In this document: positions 6,345-13,374 of the stretch, piece by piece
How the letters are laid out: each line of letters opens with the position of its first letter
Position numbering within the stretch: the first letter of the stretch is position 1
From: Paenalcaligenes sp035302345
GTDB lineage: Bacteria > Pseudomonadota > Gammaproteobacteria > Burkholderiales > Burkholderiaceae_B
Length of the DNA: 13,743 bases
NCBI GenBank assembly: GCA_035302345.1
Contig: DATGSS010000054.1
Location: forward strand, 1 to 13,743
Direction of reading: 5' to 3'
The notes under the pieces: generated by a model
Database searches by the model: none
What the model was told of the DNA's origin: nothing
The model's input: the letters and a program-made list of their open reading frames with translations, nothing else
Made by a program: the position numbers and the translations under genes

Positions 6345-6373
6345 AATTTAGGGGCAATTTTTGTATTGGTCAA
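6345..6373 (-). promoter_or_regulatory. umuDC promoter
   Basis: On the - strand, TTGACC (6373-6368) is a -35 hexamer with 5 of 6 matches. A 17-base spacer leads to TAAATT (6350-6345), a -10 with 4 of 6 matches. The LexA box follows at once. Spacing and position fit a sigma-70 promoter repressed by LexA at its start site. Confidence 0.65.
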
Positions 6374-6406
6374 GTTTTTTTGTGCTGCTTTGGCCCAGGT
6401 TTGTTA

Positions 6407-6426
6407 AATTGGTGCTAATTGGTGCT
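6407..6426. repeat. Tandem 10-bp direct repeat in the divergent umuD / flavin reductase region
   Basis: AATTGGTGCT occurs twice back to back (6407-6416 and 6417-6426). Ten bases is about one helical turn, so a protein could bind both copies on one DNA face. It lies about 35 bases upstream of the umuD -35 element and 138 bases before the flavin reductase start. No regulator is encoded next to it. Operator or chance duplication cannot be separated by eye. Confidence 0.45.
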
Positions 6427-6510
6427 TTGTAGTAGGAATTTTAGTAGTATTGTTTTTGCCCTTGGGGCCCTCCTTACCCAAAAATAATTAATAAATTTCT
6501 TTCTAGCTTG

Positions 6511-6531
6511 TCGTTTAACTGTTCGTTTAAC
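6511..6531 (+). repeat. Direct repeat TCGTTTAAC upstream of the flavin reductase gene
   Basis: TCGTTTAAC occurs at 6511-6519 and again at 6523-6531, a 12-base period, ending 32 bases before the flavin reductase ATG. The location is where the promoter of that gene must be, and the copies could be an activator or repressor site. No convincing -10/-35 pair is visible around them. Confidence 0.4.
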
Positions 6532-6563
6532 GCAATTTATCCAATATTTTTAGTGAAGTATTA

Positions 6564-7118
6564 ATGACAGTAAACAGTGTGAATCAAAAGGTTGATAATG
6601 CGGTCAGTGCGCAGGAATATAAACAGGCCATGCGTCATTTGGCCGGTGCCGTGAGTGTCATTACGGTGACTTACGAGGGCGAGCGCGGTGGTTTGACCGC
6701 GACATCCGTGGCTTCGGTGGCGGCTGATCCGGCCGAGCTTTTGGTGTGTATTAACCAAAGTACGGATACCTGGCGCTTGTTAGAGCGCAGTGGTCATTTT
6801 GCGGTCAATGTCTTAACAGCTGATCAGATCGATGTGGCCGAGCGTTTTGCCGGTGTGGGACAACTACAAGGGGATGCGCGCTATGGCGATGATGATTGGG
6901 TGCAAACCGAGAGCGGGGTATGGGTTTTAAACAGTGCCGCGGCGGCGTTGGTTTGTAGTGTGGACGAGGTGATCTTGCGTCACAGTCACGCCCTGATTTT
7001 AGGTCGGGTCCACGAGATCTTTCACCAGGCTGCCGAGGACCCCACACAGCCATTGGTGTATTGGCAGGGCCAGTTTGCGTCTTTAACGCCTACTGGCCGT
7101 CGCCCGACAAAAAATTAA
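6564..7118 (+). CDS. Flavin reductase family protein (HpaC/RutF-like)
   Basis: A 184-residue cytosolic protein of the flavin reductase-like FMN-binding split-barrel family, which reduces FMN or FAD with NAD(P)H, usually to feed a separate monooxygenase. After a polar N-terminal stretch it shows YKQAMRHLAGAVSVITV (19-35), then GGLTATSVASVAADPAELLV (42-61), the conserved FMN-binding region; NQSTDTW and GHFAVNVLTADQ follow, with a typical HALILGRVHEIFH segment near 143-155. Length is normal for the family. Start ATG 6564 has only a weak ribosome site (GTGAAG). No monooxygenase partner is in this window, so the specific pathway is open. It is divergent from umuD over 310 bases that carry two sets of direct repeats, and it ends at a strong terminator. 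Confidence 0.88.
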   Translation: MTVNSVNQKVDNAVSAQEYKQAMRHLAGAVSVITVTYEGERGGLTATSVASVAADPAELLVCINQSTDTWRLLERSGHFAVNVLTADQIDVAERFAGVGQLQGDARYGDDDWVQTESGVWVLNSAAAALVCSVDEVILRHSHALILGRVHEIFHQAAEDPTQPLVYWQGQFASLTPTGRRPTKN

Positions 7119-7171
7119 TTTCTGGATAACGCCGGGCGCTCAGTCAGGTGTATTGCTGCTAAATACTACCC

Positions 7172-7198
7172 AGGCCGCTGTTATTGAGCGGCCTTTTT
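7172..7198 (+). terminator. Intrinsic terminator of the flavin reductase gene
   Basis: AGGCCGCT (7172-7179) and AGCGGCCT (7187-7194) form a perfect 8-bp GC-rich stem with a 7-base loop, and the T-run spans 7194-7198. It acts on + strand transcripts only, since the opposite strand has no T-run after the stem. It overlaps the last codons and stop codon of the convergent lipoprotein gene. Confidence 0.85.
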
Positions 7199-7882
7199 GC
7201 GTAGTAGATCGGGTTGTTGCAGGGTGTCGTGCAACCACTGGGTGAGCTGTTGGCTAGCTTCGTCTGCGGCTTGGCCAAAAACGGGGATGACGTGTTCCAG
7301 ATGAACGCCATCAGACACAGGGCGCTTGACGTTAATGGGCTGGACCGCCAGGATTTTACCGGTTTGACGATTGATTAGTTGTGCGTTGAGCTGTAGATGT
7401 ACCACGGGCTGCCCTGCATCATAGTGCACTTGGAAACGGTATAGATGAGTTTGTAAGACCAACTCGGGGGCGCCGGTTTCGCCGCTAAAGGTCATGGCGT
7501 ATACGAGCTGGGTGTCGAGTAGGGCTTGGGCAAAGCGCTCGCGTAGCAGGGCGGGTGTAGTGTCGACCCAGGCTGCCCCCTCGTAAGCGCGCAGTTCGTG
7601 TCCTTCGGGGCTGACCAGGATGCGCTGGGTGCTGAGGGTACGGTTAGCATAAGGCGTCAACAGCTGCAGAGTATAAGGCGCCGGCTGACCAATGGGCTCA
7701 AGCGCTGTGGTTGGTAGCTCGTAATGGTTGAGCTGGGGGGATTGGGGCAGGATGTTGCAGGCGCTGAGTAATGTCACGCTAAGGCCGATGACTAGACCAC
7801 GCAACGCGCGTCGACCGATGCTCAGCCGCTGCCACAGTGTGCGAGAGGTTTGCGTAACGGTGTGCAGACTAGGGCGGATCAT
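7181..7882 (-). CDS. ABC-type transport auxiliary lipoprotein (PqiC/YmbA-like)
   Basis: A 233-residue lipoprotein, the last gene of the MCE transporter operon. A positively charged start and a hydrophobic helix (about 29-41) lead to the lipobox LSAC, so Cys42 would be lipidated and the protein anchored, probably to the outer membrane facing the periplasm. The rest resembles the PqiC/YmbA family (DUF330): YELP near the mature start, LLTPYANRTLSTQRILVS, AWVDTTPALLRERFAQAL and the C-terminal segment with TQWLHDTLQQ. In related systems this protein receives or docks the MCE tunnel at the outer membrane. The start overlaps the MCE stop codon as ATGA, with AGGAG eight bases upstream. The signal region is longer than usual, about 20 residues before the hydrophobic core; a downstream non-ATG start is possible. 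The gene's last codons contain the terminator of the convergent gene. Confidence 0.88.
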   Translation of the reverse strand: MIRPSLHTVTQTSRTLWQRLSIGRRALRGLVIGLSVTLLSACNILPQSPQLNHYELPTTALEPIGQPAPYTLQLLTPYANRTLSTQRILVSPEGHELRAYEGAAWVDTTPALLRERFAQALLDTQLVYAMTFSGETGAPELVLQTHLYRFQVHYDAGQPVVHLQLNAQLINRQTGKILAVQPINVKRPVSDGVHLEHVIPVFGQAADEASQQLTQWLHDTLQQPDLLRKKAAQ

Positions 7883-8796
7883 GGGCTAAACTCCTGGATG
7901 TTATCTTTGCCGAGCAAAAATTCAGCGGGGTTTTCGTTAATGCGCTCGGTGAGGAAGTTAATGTTTTCTATAGCCTGGCGCAAGGATTGCATTGTGGGTT
8001 CGAGTAAAGCAAAGCCGGTGCTGCCTTCGGCGATGGCGTCAGAGTTTGATTCGACCAAGCTCTTGACCGCGTTGGTGGTCTCTTCGAGATTGCGCATGGC
8101 CTGGTCGGCGCGATCGAGGATGCTTGAGCCCTGATCGTCTAGTAGTTGGTGCACAGTGCTCATGGTTTGACGGATCTCTGTGCTGGTTTCATCCAGACTG
8201 GCGATGAGCTGGGGTAGGCCCTCGCTGCTATGAGAGAGCTGCTCGAGCAGGGTTTCCAGTTGGGCTAGGCTACCGCTGAGTTTATCGGCGTTATCGGCCG
8301 AGAGAAAATTATTGGCATTGGTGATGAGCTGGGTGATATTGGTCATCAGGTCTTCGCCGCTGGACATCAATTGTGTTAGTGACGAGGGGGTGGCCATGAT
8401 TTTGGGTAGCTCGTCATTGCTGGCTGTCAGCGGCGGTGCATCGGGGTTGCTGCCATACAGCTCGATGACGGCCGAGCCAGTAATGCTGGTAATGGCCAGG
8501 CGGGCTCGTGTGCTGGCGCTGACCGGCAGCGACTCGCGTACATTGATGTGGACCAGGACCCGACCGATATTCTGAGGGTCTAGCTCCATCAGGGTGACCT
8601 CGCCAACCTTGATGCCGTTATATTGCACAGCACTGCCGCGGCTAAGACCGCTGATGGGATCAGTAAAAACAACCTGGTATTCCTTGACGGCGGAATCCCG
8701 GCCTGCTTTGGTCATCCATAAAGAAAAGACGACCGCTGCCACCGCCACAATGAGGGTGAAAAGGCCAACCAGGAGATGGTGTGCACGAGGTTCCAT
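7879..8796 (-). CDS. MlaD-like MCE domain protein
   Basis: A 305-residue periplasmic lipid-binding protein anchored in the inner membrane. It begins MEPRAHHLLVGLF, with one membrane helix (about 9-27). A single MCE domain follows (about 38-115), including the segment FTDPISGLSRGSAVQYNGIK and VGEVTLMEL. Residues from about 135 on are mostly helical with heptad-like Leu/Ile spacing (QLITNANNFLS, SLAQLETLLEQL), as in MCE proteins that build a tunnel from a hexamer. MCE proteins carry phospholipids between the two membranes with an MlaE/MlaF ABC transporter. I chose ATG 8796: GGAGAG lies eight bases upstream, the ATPase stop is one base away, and an earlier ATG at 8895 would add 33 soluble residues overlapping the ATPase gene. 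E. coli MlaD is about 183 residues, so this longer form is closer to PqiB/Ttg2C-like single-domain relatives. Confidence 0.92.
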   Translation of the reverse strand: MEPRAHHLLVGLFTLIVAVAAVVFSLWMTKAGRDSAVKEYQVVFTDPISGLSRGSAVQYNGIKVGEVTLMELDPQNIGRVLVHINVRESLPVSASTRARLAITSITGSAVIELYGSNPDAPPLTASNDELPKIMATPSSLTQLMSSGEDLMTNITQLITNANNFLSADNADKLSGSLAQLETLLEQLSHSSEGLPQLIASLDETSTEIRQTMSTVHQLLDDQGSSILDRADQAMRNLEETTNAVKSLVESNSDAIAEGSTGFALLEPTMQSLRQAIENINFLTERINENPAEFLLGKDNIQEFSP

Positions 8797-8797
8797 A

Positions 8798-9643
8798 TCA
8801 AGAGCTCTCCAGCCTGCGTTCCTGGGCTTTTTGGGCAGCACGGCCACGCGGGCCGTTAAAGTATTCCTGCACCCAGGGGTTATCGAATTTTTCAACGTTC
8901 GCTAAACGGTCGTTGACGATGACGTGTTTATCGGACAAGACCGCCACGCGGTCACAAATAGTGTATAGGGTGTCCAGATCGTGGGTCACGATAAAGACGG
9001 TCAAGCCTAAAGCATTGCGCAGGGTGAGGGTGAGTTGGTCGAACTCGCTAGCCCCAATGGGGTCCAGCCCTGCGGTGGGCTCGTCCAGAAAGAGGATGTC
9101 GGGGTCCAAGGCCAATGCCCGGGCCAGGGCGGCGCGCTTGATCATGCCGCCGGATAGCTCGGAGGGATAACGATTGGCGGCATTTTCTGGTAGGCCTGCC
9201 AATACCATTTTTAATAAAGCCAGGTCTTCGGCCTCGGCATGCCCCAAACCTGCGTGCTCGATCAGCGGCATGGCGACGTTTTCTATTGTGGTCAGGGAAG
9301 AAAACAGCGCACCCTGTTGGAACAATACCCCGAAACGACGTTCGAGAGCGGCGCGGTCGCGGTCTTTTAGATCAAGTAAAGACTGACCAAAAACGTGAAT
9401 GCTGCCTGCGTTGGGCCGACGTAGTCCTAAAATGGTCCGCAGCAGTACTGATTTACCGGTCCCTGAGCCACCGACCAAGCCAATGATTTCCCCTTTGTAT
9501 ACATCTAGGTTTAGGTGCTCGTGAACGACATGATCACCAAATTGATTACGCAAATCCTGAATCTGAATAATGGGTGTGCCAGATTCAGCCGCGTTTGTGG
9601 TGGTGTCAGGGGCGGTATCTTGAGAGGTGTCTTGAGTACTCAT
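8798..9643 (-). CDS. MlaF-like ABC transporter ATPase
   Basis: A 281-residue cytosolic ATPase that powers the MCE lipid transporter. All ABC motifs are intact: Walker A GGSGTGKS (58-65), Q-loop FQQGALF (108-114), signature LSGGM (163-167), Walker B ILFLDEP (183-189) and the switch His221 in VTHDLD. FQQGALFSSLT and LSGGMIKRAALARAL are typical of the MlaF/Ttg2A family. The first 22 residues are a disordered Thr/Asp-rich leader not usual in MlaF. The C-terminal end NPWVQEYFNGPRGRAA matches the family, where this tail reaches across the dimer. The start codon follows the permease stop with no gap (TAA then ATG), so translation is probably coupled. Confidence 0.95.
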   Translation of the reverse strand: MSTQDTSQDTAPDTTTNAAESGTPIIQIQDLRNQFGDHVVHEHLNLDVYKGEIIGLVGGSGTGKSVLLRTILGLRRPNAGSIHVFGQSLLDLKDRDRAALERRFGVLFQQGALFSSLTTIENVAMPLIEHAGLGHAEAEDLALLKMVLAGLPENAANRYPSELSGGMIKRAALARALALDPDILFLDEPTAGLDPIGASEFDQLTLTLRNALGLTVFIVTHDLDTLYTICDRVAVLSDKHVIVNDRLANVEKFDNPWVQEYFNGPRGRAAQKAQERRLESS

Positions 9644-10795
9644 TTACCACCCCATTTCCATGTAGTACAAGGCAGCAAAAGCGTCCAGTAAAATAACAAT
9701 AAAGATGGACTGCACCACGGCCGAGGTGGTGCGCTCGCCCACGGACTGGGCGCTGCCGGTGACCTTGAGGCCCTGCTGGCAACCAATGGCCGCGATCAGG
9801 AAAGCAAATATTGGGGCCTTGGCCATACCGACTATAAAGTCGGTGTAGCTGATATCGCTTTTGAAAACCGATAAGAACATGGTGGGCGAAATATCTAATA
9901 CCCACGCACAGACTAATGCCCCGCCAAAGATGCCAGAAATCATGCCAATAAAGGTGAGCAGAGGCATGGAAATCAGCATGGCAATGACGCGCGGCAATAC
10001 CAAGATCACCATGGGATCCATCCCTTGGGCACGTAAGGCGTCGATTTCCTCGTTGGCCTTCATCGAGCCGATTTGGGCAGTAAAGGCACTGGCGGTACGG
10101 CCCGCCATGAGGATGGCCGTCAGCAGCACTGCAAATTCGCGTAAAAAGGAAAAGCCCACCAGGTTTACGGTGTAAATGGTGGCCCCAAAGGTTTCTAAAA
10201 TGGTGGCGCCTAGAAAGGCGACTACCGCACCTACTAAAAAGGTGAGTAGGGCAATGATGGGGACGGCATTAAGGCCGACTTCCTCGATTTGGGCAACGAC
10301 CGAGGTAAAGCGCCAATTGCGTACAATCAAGATGTTACGTGCCCAGGTCGTCAGAATTAGCCCGACAAAAGCCACCAAATCAAGGAAATGATGCCAAAAG
10401 CGTTCCGTGGCAACGCCGATGCGTACCAATAGGCTGCTAAGCCAGTTGTAATGTTTGGCGGCAGTGTGGGGTTCCTCTTTGCGCAGGGCTTGGGCAACAG
10501 TTTGCAAGAGGGCCAAACGCTCTTTCGAGAGGCCCTGAGCCTGTTGTAGGGCTTGGTCTAGTTGTTTTAGGCCGATAAACTGACAGAGACGTTTGGCACC
10601 TGCCGTGTCTAATTGCTTGAGCTGGCTGAAATCTAAATGCAAAAGGGCGTCACGCTGTTGTGCGGGGAATTGGGTCAACGCACGTTTTAGCGACATGTAG
10701 TTGGCCAGCGTCCACTGCCCTGTCAGTTTTAGAGCGGTTGGCTGAGCATCAGTCGCCAGGGAAAAGAAATCAGTGGGTGCGTGGGCCGTCTTCAT
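9644..10795 (-). CDS. MlaE-like permease with N-terminal STAS domain
   Basis: A 383-residue inner-membrane permease of the MCE lipid transporter, first gene of the operon. Residues 1-105 form a STAS-like domain (LDFSQLKQLDTAGAKRL at 54-70), the role played in E. coli Mla by the separate MlaB protein; the fusion is common in proteobacterial MCE systems. The MlaE domain follows: an amphipathic N-terminal helix (about 130-165), QIEEVGLNAVPI (169-180), several membrane helices, AGRTASAFTAQIG (231-243) and the conserved cytosolic EEIDALRAQGMDP (249-261) that contacts the ATPase. It ends in YYMEMGW. No good ribosome site precedes ATG 10795, although the upstream - strand sequence is A/T-rich (TATAAA near 10810) and probably holds the promoter. 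The operon has no separate MlaC-like carrier in this window. Confidence 0.94.
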   Translation of the reverse strand: MKTAHAPTDFFSLATDAQPTALKLTGQWTLANYMSLKRALTQFPAQQRDALLHLDFSQLKQLDTAGAKRLCQFIGLKQLDQALQQAQGLSKERLALLQTVAQALRKEEPHTAAKHYNWLSSLLVRIGVATERFWHHFLDLVAFVGLILTTWARNILIVRNWRFTSVVAQIEEVGLNAVPIIALLTFLVGAVVAFLGATILETFGATIYTVNLVGFSFLREFAVLLTAILMAGRTASAFTAQIGSMKANEEIDALRAQGMDPMVILVLPRVIAMLISMPLLTFIGMISGIFGGALVCAWVLDISPTMFLSVFKSDISYTDFIVGMAKAPIFAFLIAAIGCQQGLKVTGSAQSVGERTTSAVVQSIFIVILLDAFAALYYMEMGW

Positions 10796-10890
10796 GAATG
10801 TTTATTTATATAATTTATATGACTCGCATGATTCGCAACTAAACGTACAAATGCTACCATGGACGGTTGTTTTTTGCTCGGATCTAGGGC

Positions 10891-10898
10891 GAGCGCTC
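10891..10898. repeat. GAGCGCTC palindrome in the divergent permease / aminotransferase region
   Basis: GAGCGCTC is a perfect 8-base palindrome in the 265 bases between the permease operon (-) and the aminotransferase (+). A 5-bp stem, GGTCT at 10906-10910 with AGACC at 10922-10926, follows nearby and leads into six T residues (10927-10932). That is terminator- or attenuator-like on the + strand but weak because of the 11-base loop. No regulator binding can be assigned. Confidence 0.25.
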
Positions 10899-10983
10899 TC
10901 CTTTTGGTCTTTTTTTCTAGTAGACCTTTTTTCTGGGCGCAGGTTCTTTTATGATTAAGTGAGGCCCCTGTCAATGCGTGCTG

Positions 10984-10994
10984 TCACGGCGTGA
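10984..10994. promoter_or_regulatory. Possible operator TCACGGCGTGA
   Basis: TCACG and CGTGA flank a single central G, a perfect odd palindrome 67 bases before the aminotransferase start codon. Its position suits a regulator of that gene. The site is short, so chance is a real possibility. Confidence 0.2.
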
Positions 10995-11060
10995 TTCGAT
11001 CAAGCGGGGGGCGGCAGGCTTTATTTTATCCCCATATTCTAAACGGAATTGCAGTTATCA

Positions 11061-12245
11061 ATGTTTAATCATTTACAAGCCTACGCAGGCGATCCCATTT
11101 TCAAAGTAGCCCAGGCCTTCCAAGAGGACCCACGGCAAGAGAAAATCAACCTCTCTATTGGTTTGTATTTTGATGACCAGGGGCAGGTACCTGTATTGGA
11201 TGTGGTGCACGCGGTTGAGCGCTCGTGGGCCGAGCGCAATGAGCCTCGTATTTATTTGCCTATGGCGGGTTTGCCTGATTATTGCTCGTCAGTGCAGGCA
11301 CTGCTATTTGGGCAGCAGGCGGTCGACGAAGGACGTATCGCTACCATCCAGAGCGTCGGCGGGACAGGGGCGTTGCGTGTGGGCGGTGAGCTATTACACG
11401 AGGCCTATCCCGACAGCGAGTTGTGGGTCAGCGATCCTAACTGGGCCAACCACGATGCCATCTTTAATGGTTGCGGCATCCGCACGCATGTCTATCGCTA
11501 TTATGATGCGACGACCAAGCGTGTAGATTTTGAGGGTATGCTCAGTGATCTCATGCAGCTGCCAGCGCGCAGTATTGTGTTGTTGCACCCTTGTTGCCAC
11601 AACCCAACAGGGGTGGATCTCAGTCGTGCACAGTGGCAACAGCTCATCCCTGTACTCAAAGAGCGTCAGTTAATTCCTTTCTTGGACTTGGCCTACCAAG
11701 GTTTTGCCGAGGGCGTCGAAGAGGATGTTTACGTCTTGCGTGCCATGTATGATGCGCAGCTGACCTTTTTAGTGGCGAACTCTTTTTCTAAAAACTTTTC
11801 CTATTACAGCGAGCGCTGTGGCGCGTTGTCTGTAGTGTGCGCCAATGCTAACGAGGCTCAGCACGTACGCGGGGTGCTCGAGGCGATTGTGCGTCGCTTG
11901 TATTCTAATCCACCTGCACATGGTGCTCAGGTGGTGGCTGCTGTGCTATCTGACCCCCAGTGGCGTGCCCAATGGGAGGCCGAGGTCGCCGGCATGCGCG
12001 AGCGTATCCGCGCCATGCGCCAGGCTGTGACCGAGCAATTAGCGCATTATGCACCCCAGTACGATGCGTCTTATTGGTTAGAGCAAAACGGTATGTTTAG
12101 CTATACCGGGCTTAGCTCTGAGCAGGTAGACCGTTTGCGTGATGAGTTTGGCATTTACTTGTTGGCCTCTGGACGGGTATGTGTGCCTGGGCTGAATAAT
12201 GACAACGTGTCTTATTTTGCTCAGTCCTTGGCTCAGGTTGTGTAG
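11061..12245 (+). CDS. Aromatic/aspartate amino acid aminotransferase (class I, PLP)
   Basis: A 394-residue pyridoxal phosphate enzyme of the aspartate/tyrosine aminotransferase subgroup, like E. coli AspC and TyrB, moving an amino group between an acidic or aromatic amino acid and 2-oxoglutarate. It begins MFNHLQAYAGDPI. Visible active-site elements: SDPNWANH (125-132), HNPTGVD (180-186) with the PLP-contacting Asn181, Asp209 in LDLAYQGF, the Schiff-base Lys244 in SFSKNFSYYSERCGAL, RRLYSNPPAHGA (278-289) with the Arg that binds the second carboxylate in AspC, and Arg372 in SGRVCVPG for the alpha-carboxylate. Length is normal. ATG 11061 is preferred to TTG 11049 because it gives the family N-terminus, though neither has a strong ribosome site. 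AspC and TyrB cannot be told apart by eye, so no symbol is given. The Rieske gene follows after 41 bases. Confidence 0.93.
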   Translation: MFNHLQAYAGDPIFKVAQAFQEDPRQEKINLSIGLYFDDQGQVPVLDVVHAVERSWAERNEPRIYLPMAGLPDYCSSVQALLFGQQAVDEGRIATIQSVGGTGALRVGGELLHEAYPDSELWVSDPNWANHDAIFNGCGIRTHVYRYYDATTKRVDFEGMLSDLMQLPARSIVLLHPCCHNPTGVDLSRAQWQQLIPVLKERQLIPFLDLAYQGFAEGVEEDVYVLRAMYDAQLTFLVANSFSKNFSYYSERCGALSVVCANANEAQHVRGVLEAIVRRLYSNPPAHGAQVVAAVLSDPQWRAQWEAEVAGMRERIRAMRQAVTEQLAHYAPQYDASYWLEQNGMFSYTGLSSEQVDRLRDEFGIYLLASGRVCVPGLNNDNVSYFAQSLAQVV

Positions 12246-12274
12246 TCGAGCGTTTGCAGCGACGTTTTATTTTT
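12245..12274 (+). terminator. Possible weak terminator after the aminotransferase
   Basis: GTCG (12245-12248) pairs with CGAC (12260-12263), with an inner GC/GC pair and a GTTT loop, then a T-rich tract with T4 and T5 runs (12265-12274). The stem is short and interrupted. If active it would partly separate the aminotransferase from the Rieske gene; otherwise the two are co-transcribed. Confidence 0.3.
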
Positions 12275-12286
12275 CTGTTGTAAATT

Positions 12287-13315
12287 ATGTTTATTTATAA
12301 TACGTGGTATGTAGCTGCTATCGCAGACGAGGTTGGGCGGCATTTGTTGCCCGTGCGGATGCTGGCCCAAGATTTAGTCCTATATCGCCAAGAGGACGGC
12401 CAGCCTGTTGCTTTGCATGATTCTTGTCCGCACCGTCGTTTGCCTCTGTCGATGGGACGTTTGGTTGGGGACACTGTCGAATGCGGCTATCATGGCCTGA
12501 CTTTTAATGGTCAGGGGCAGTGCGTGCGCGCACCTGCTTGTACAGAAATCCCGGCGCGGGCGGTGGTGCCCCATTATCCCTGTGTCGAACGCTATGGCCT
12601 GATCTGGGTTTGGATGGGTGATGCCGCTTTGGCCGATGCCAATGATATTATTAATATTGCCGAATGGGGTGATCCCGATTGGGGCGTCAACCGAGGCGAT
12701 GCGATGGATGTGGCATGCAATTATCTTTTTATTACTGATAATTTGCTGGATCCGACGCATGTGTCTTGGGTGCATCAGACTTCGTTTGGCAGTGATGACC
12801 TCATAGGGGTACCCTTGGAGGTGACCGAGGACGATCTTGGTGTAACCGCGTATCGCTGGTTGCACGATATCGAGGTCGCGCCTTTTTATCAGCAGTTTGT
12901 TCGTTTTAAGGGCAATTGCGATCGCAAGCAACAATACGAGATGCGTTATCCTGCACACGCTGTGATTCGGGCAATCTTTACCCCCGCCGGCACAGCCACG
13001 GATGAGCCACCCTTTCATCCTGATGTGTTTTTGATGGATTCCTATAATTTTCTCACCCCCATAGACGAAAAAAATACGCGCTATTTTTGGTTTCAGTTGC
13101 GTAATTTCAGTCCCCAAGATGAACAGGTATCCCAGCTGTTTAATCGGGATGTACGCGCGGCCTTTCTCGAGGACAAGGCCGTTCTCGAAGCGGTACAACA
13201 GGGGATGGATGCTCATGGTGCCCGTTTGAGCTTGCCATCAGATACCGCTGCATTGCGTTTTCGCAAGCGTACCCAGGAGCGCATCCGCGCCGAGCAAGAC
13301 ACTTTGCAGGCGTAA
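12287..13315 (+). CDS. Rieske non-heme iron oxygenase, VanA-like
   Basis: A 342-residue oxygenase subunit that would hydroxylate or O-demethylate an aromatic or similar ring using O2 and electrons from a separate reductase. The Rieske [2Fe-2S] site is complete: Cys47 and His49 in CPHRRLPL, Cys66 and His69 in CGYHGLTF. The mononuclear iron site has His159 and His164 in DNLLDPTHVSWVHQTSFG, the VanA-family pattern D-P/L-x-H-x4-H; the acidic third ligand is not obvious but should lie in the C-terminal half, possibly near DSYNFLTP or NRDVRAAFLEDK. The length is close to that of vanillate demethylase oxygenase subunits. Substrate cannot be read. No VanB-type reductase gene is in the window. ATG 12287 has only a weak ribosome site; the protein start MFIYNTWYVAA is the usual one for the family. 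Confidence 0.92.
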   Translation: MFIYNTWYVAAIADEVGRHLLPVRMLAQDLVLYRQEDGQPVALHDSCPHRRLPLSMGRLVGDTVECGYHGLTFNGQGQCVRAPACTEIPARAVVPHYPCVERYGLIWVWMGDAALADANDIINIAEWGDPDWGVNRGDAMDVACNYLFITDNLLDPTHVSWVHQTSFGSDDLIGVPLEVTEDDLGVTAYRWLHDIEVAPFYQQFVRFKGNCDRKQQYEMRYPAHAVIRAIFTPAGTATDEPPFHPDVFLMDSYNFLTPIDEKNTRYFWFQLRNFSPQDEQVSQLFNRDVRAAFLEDKAVLEAVQQGMDAHGARLSLPSDTAALRFRKRTQERIRAEQDTLQA

Positions 13316-13374
13316 CGGCGCAGATTTCACTGGGTTGGTTTAATATTCCTTTTTATCAGGATCTTCATCGCATC

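Noticed and set aside
8797..8895. Longer MCE protein starting at ATG 8895
   Set aside because: It would add 33 soluble, Arg-rich residues before the membrane anchor and overlap the ATPase gene; ATG 8796 has a good ribosome site and the normal family start.
10792..10974. 60-codon reverse-strand frame upstream of the permease
   Set aside because: Lys/Arg-rich without any recognisable pattern, in the expected promoter region of the lipid transport operon, with no ribosome site seen.
12380..13216. 278-codon reverse-strand open frame opposite the Rieske gene
   Set aside because: It lies entirely against a clear family member on the + strand, has no recognisable motif and no ribosome site; it is a by-product of that gene's codon use.
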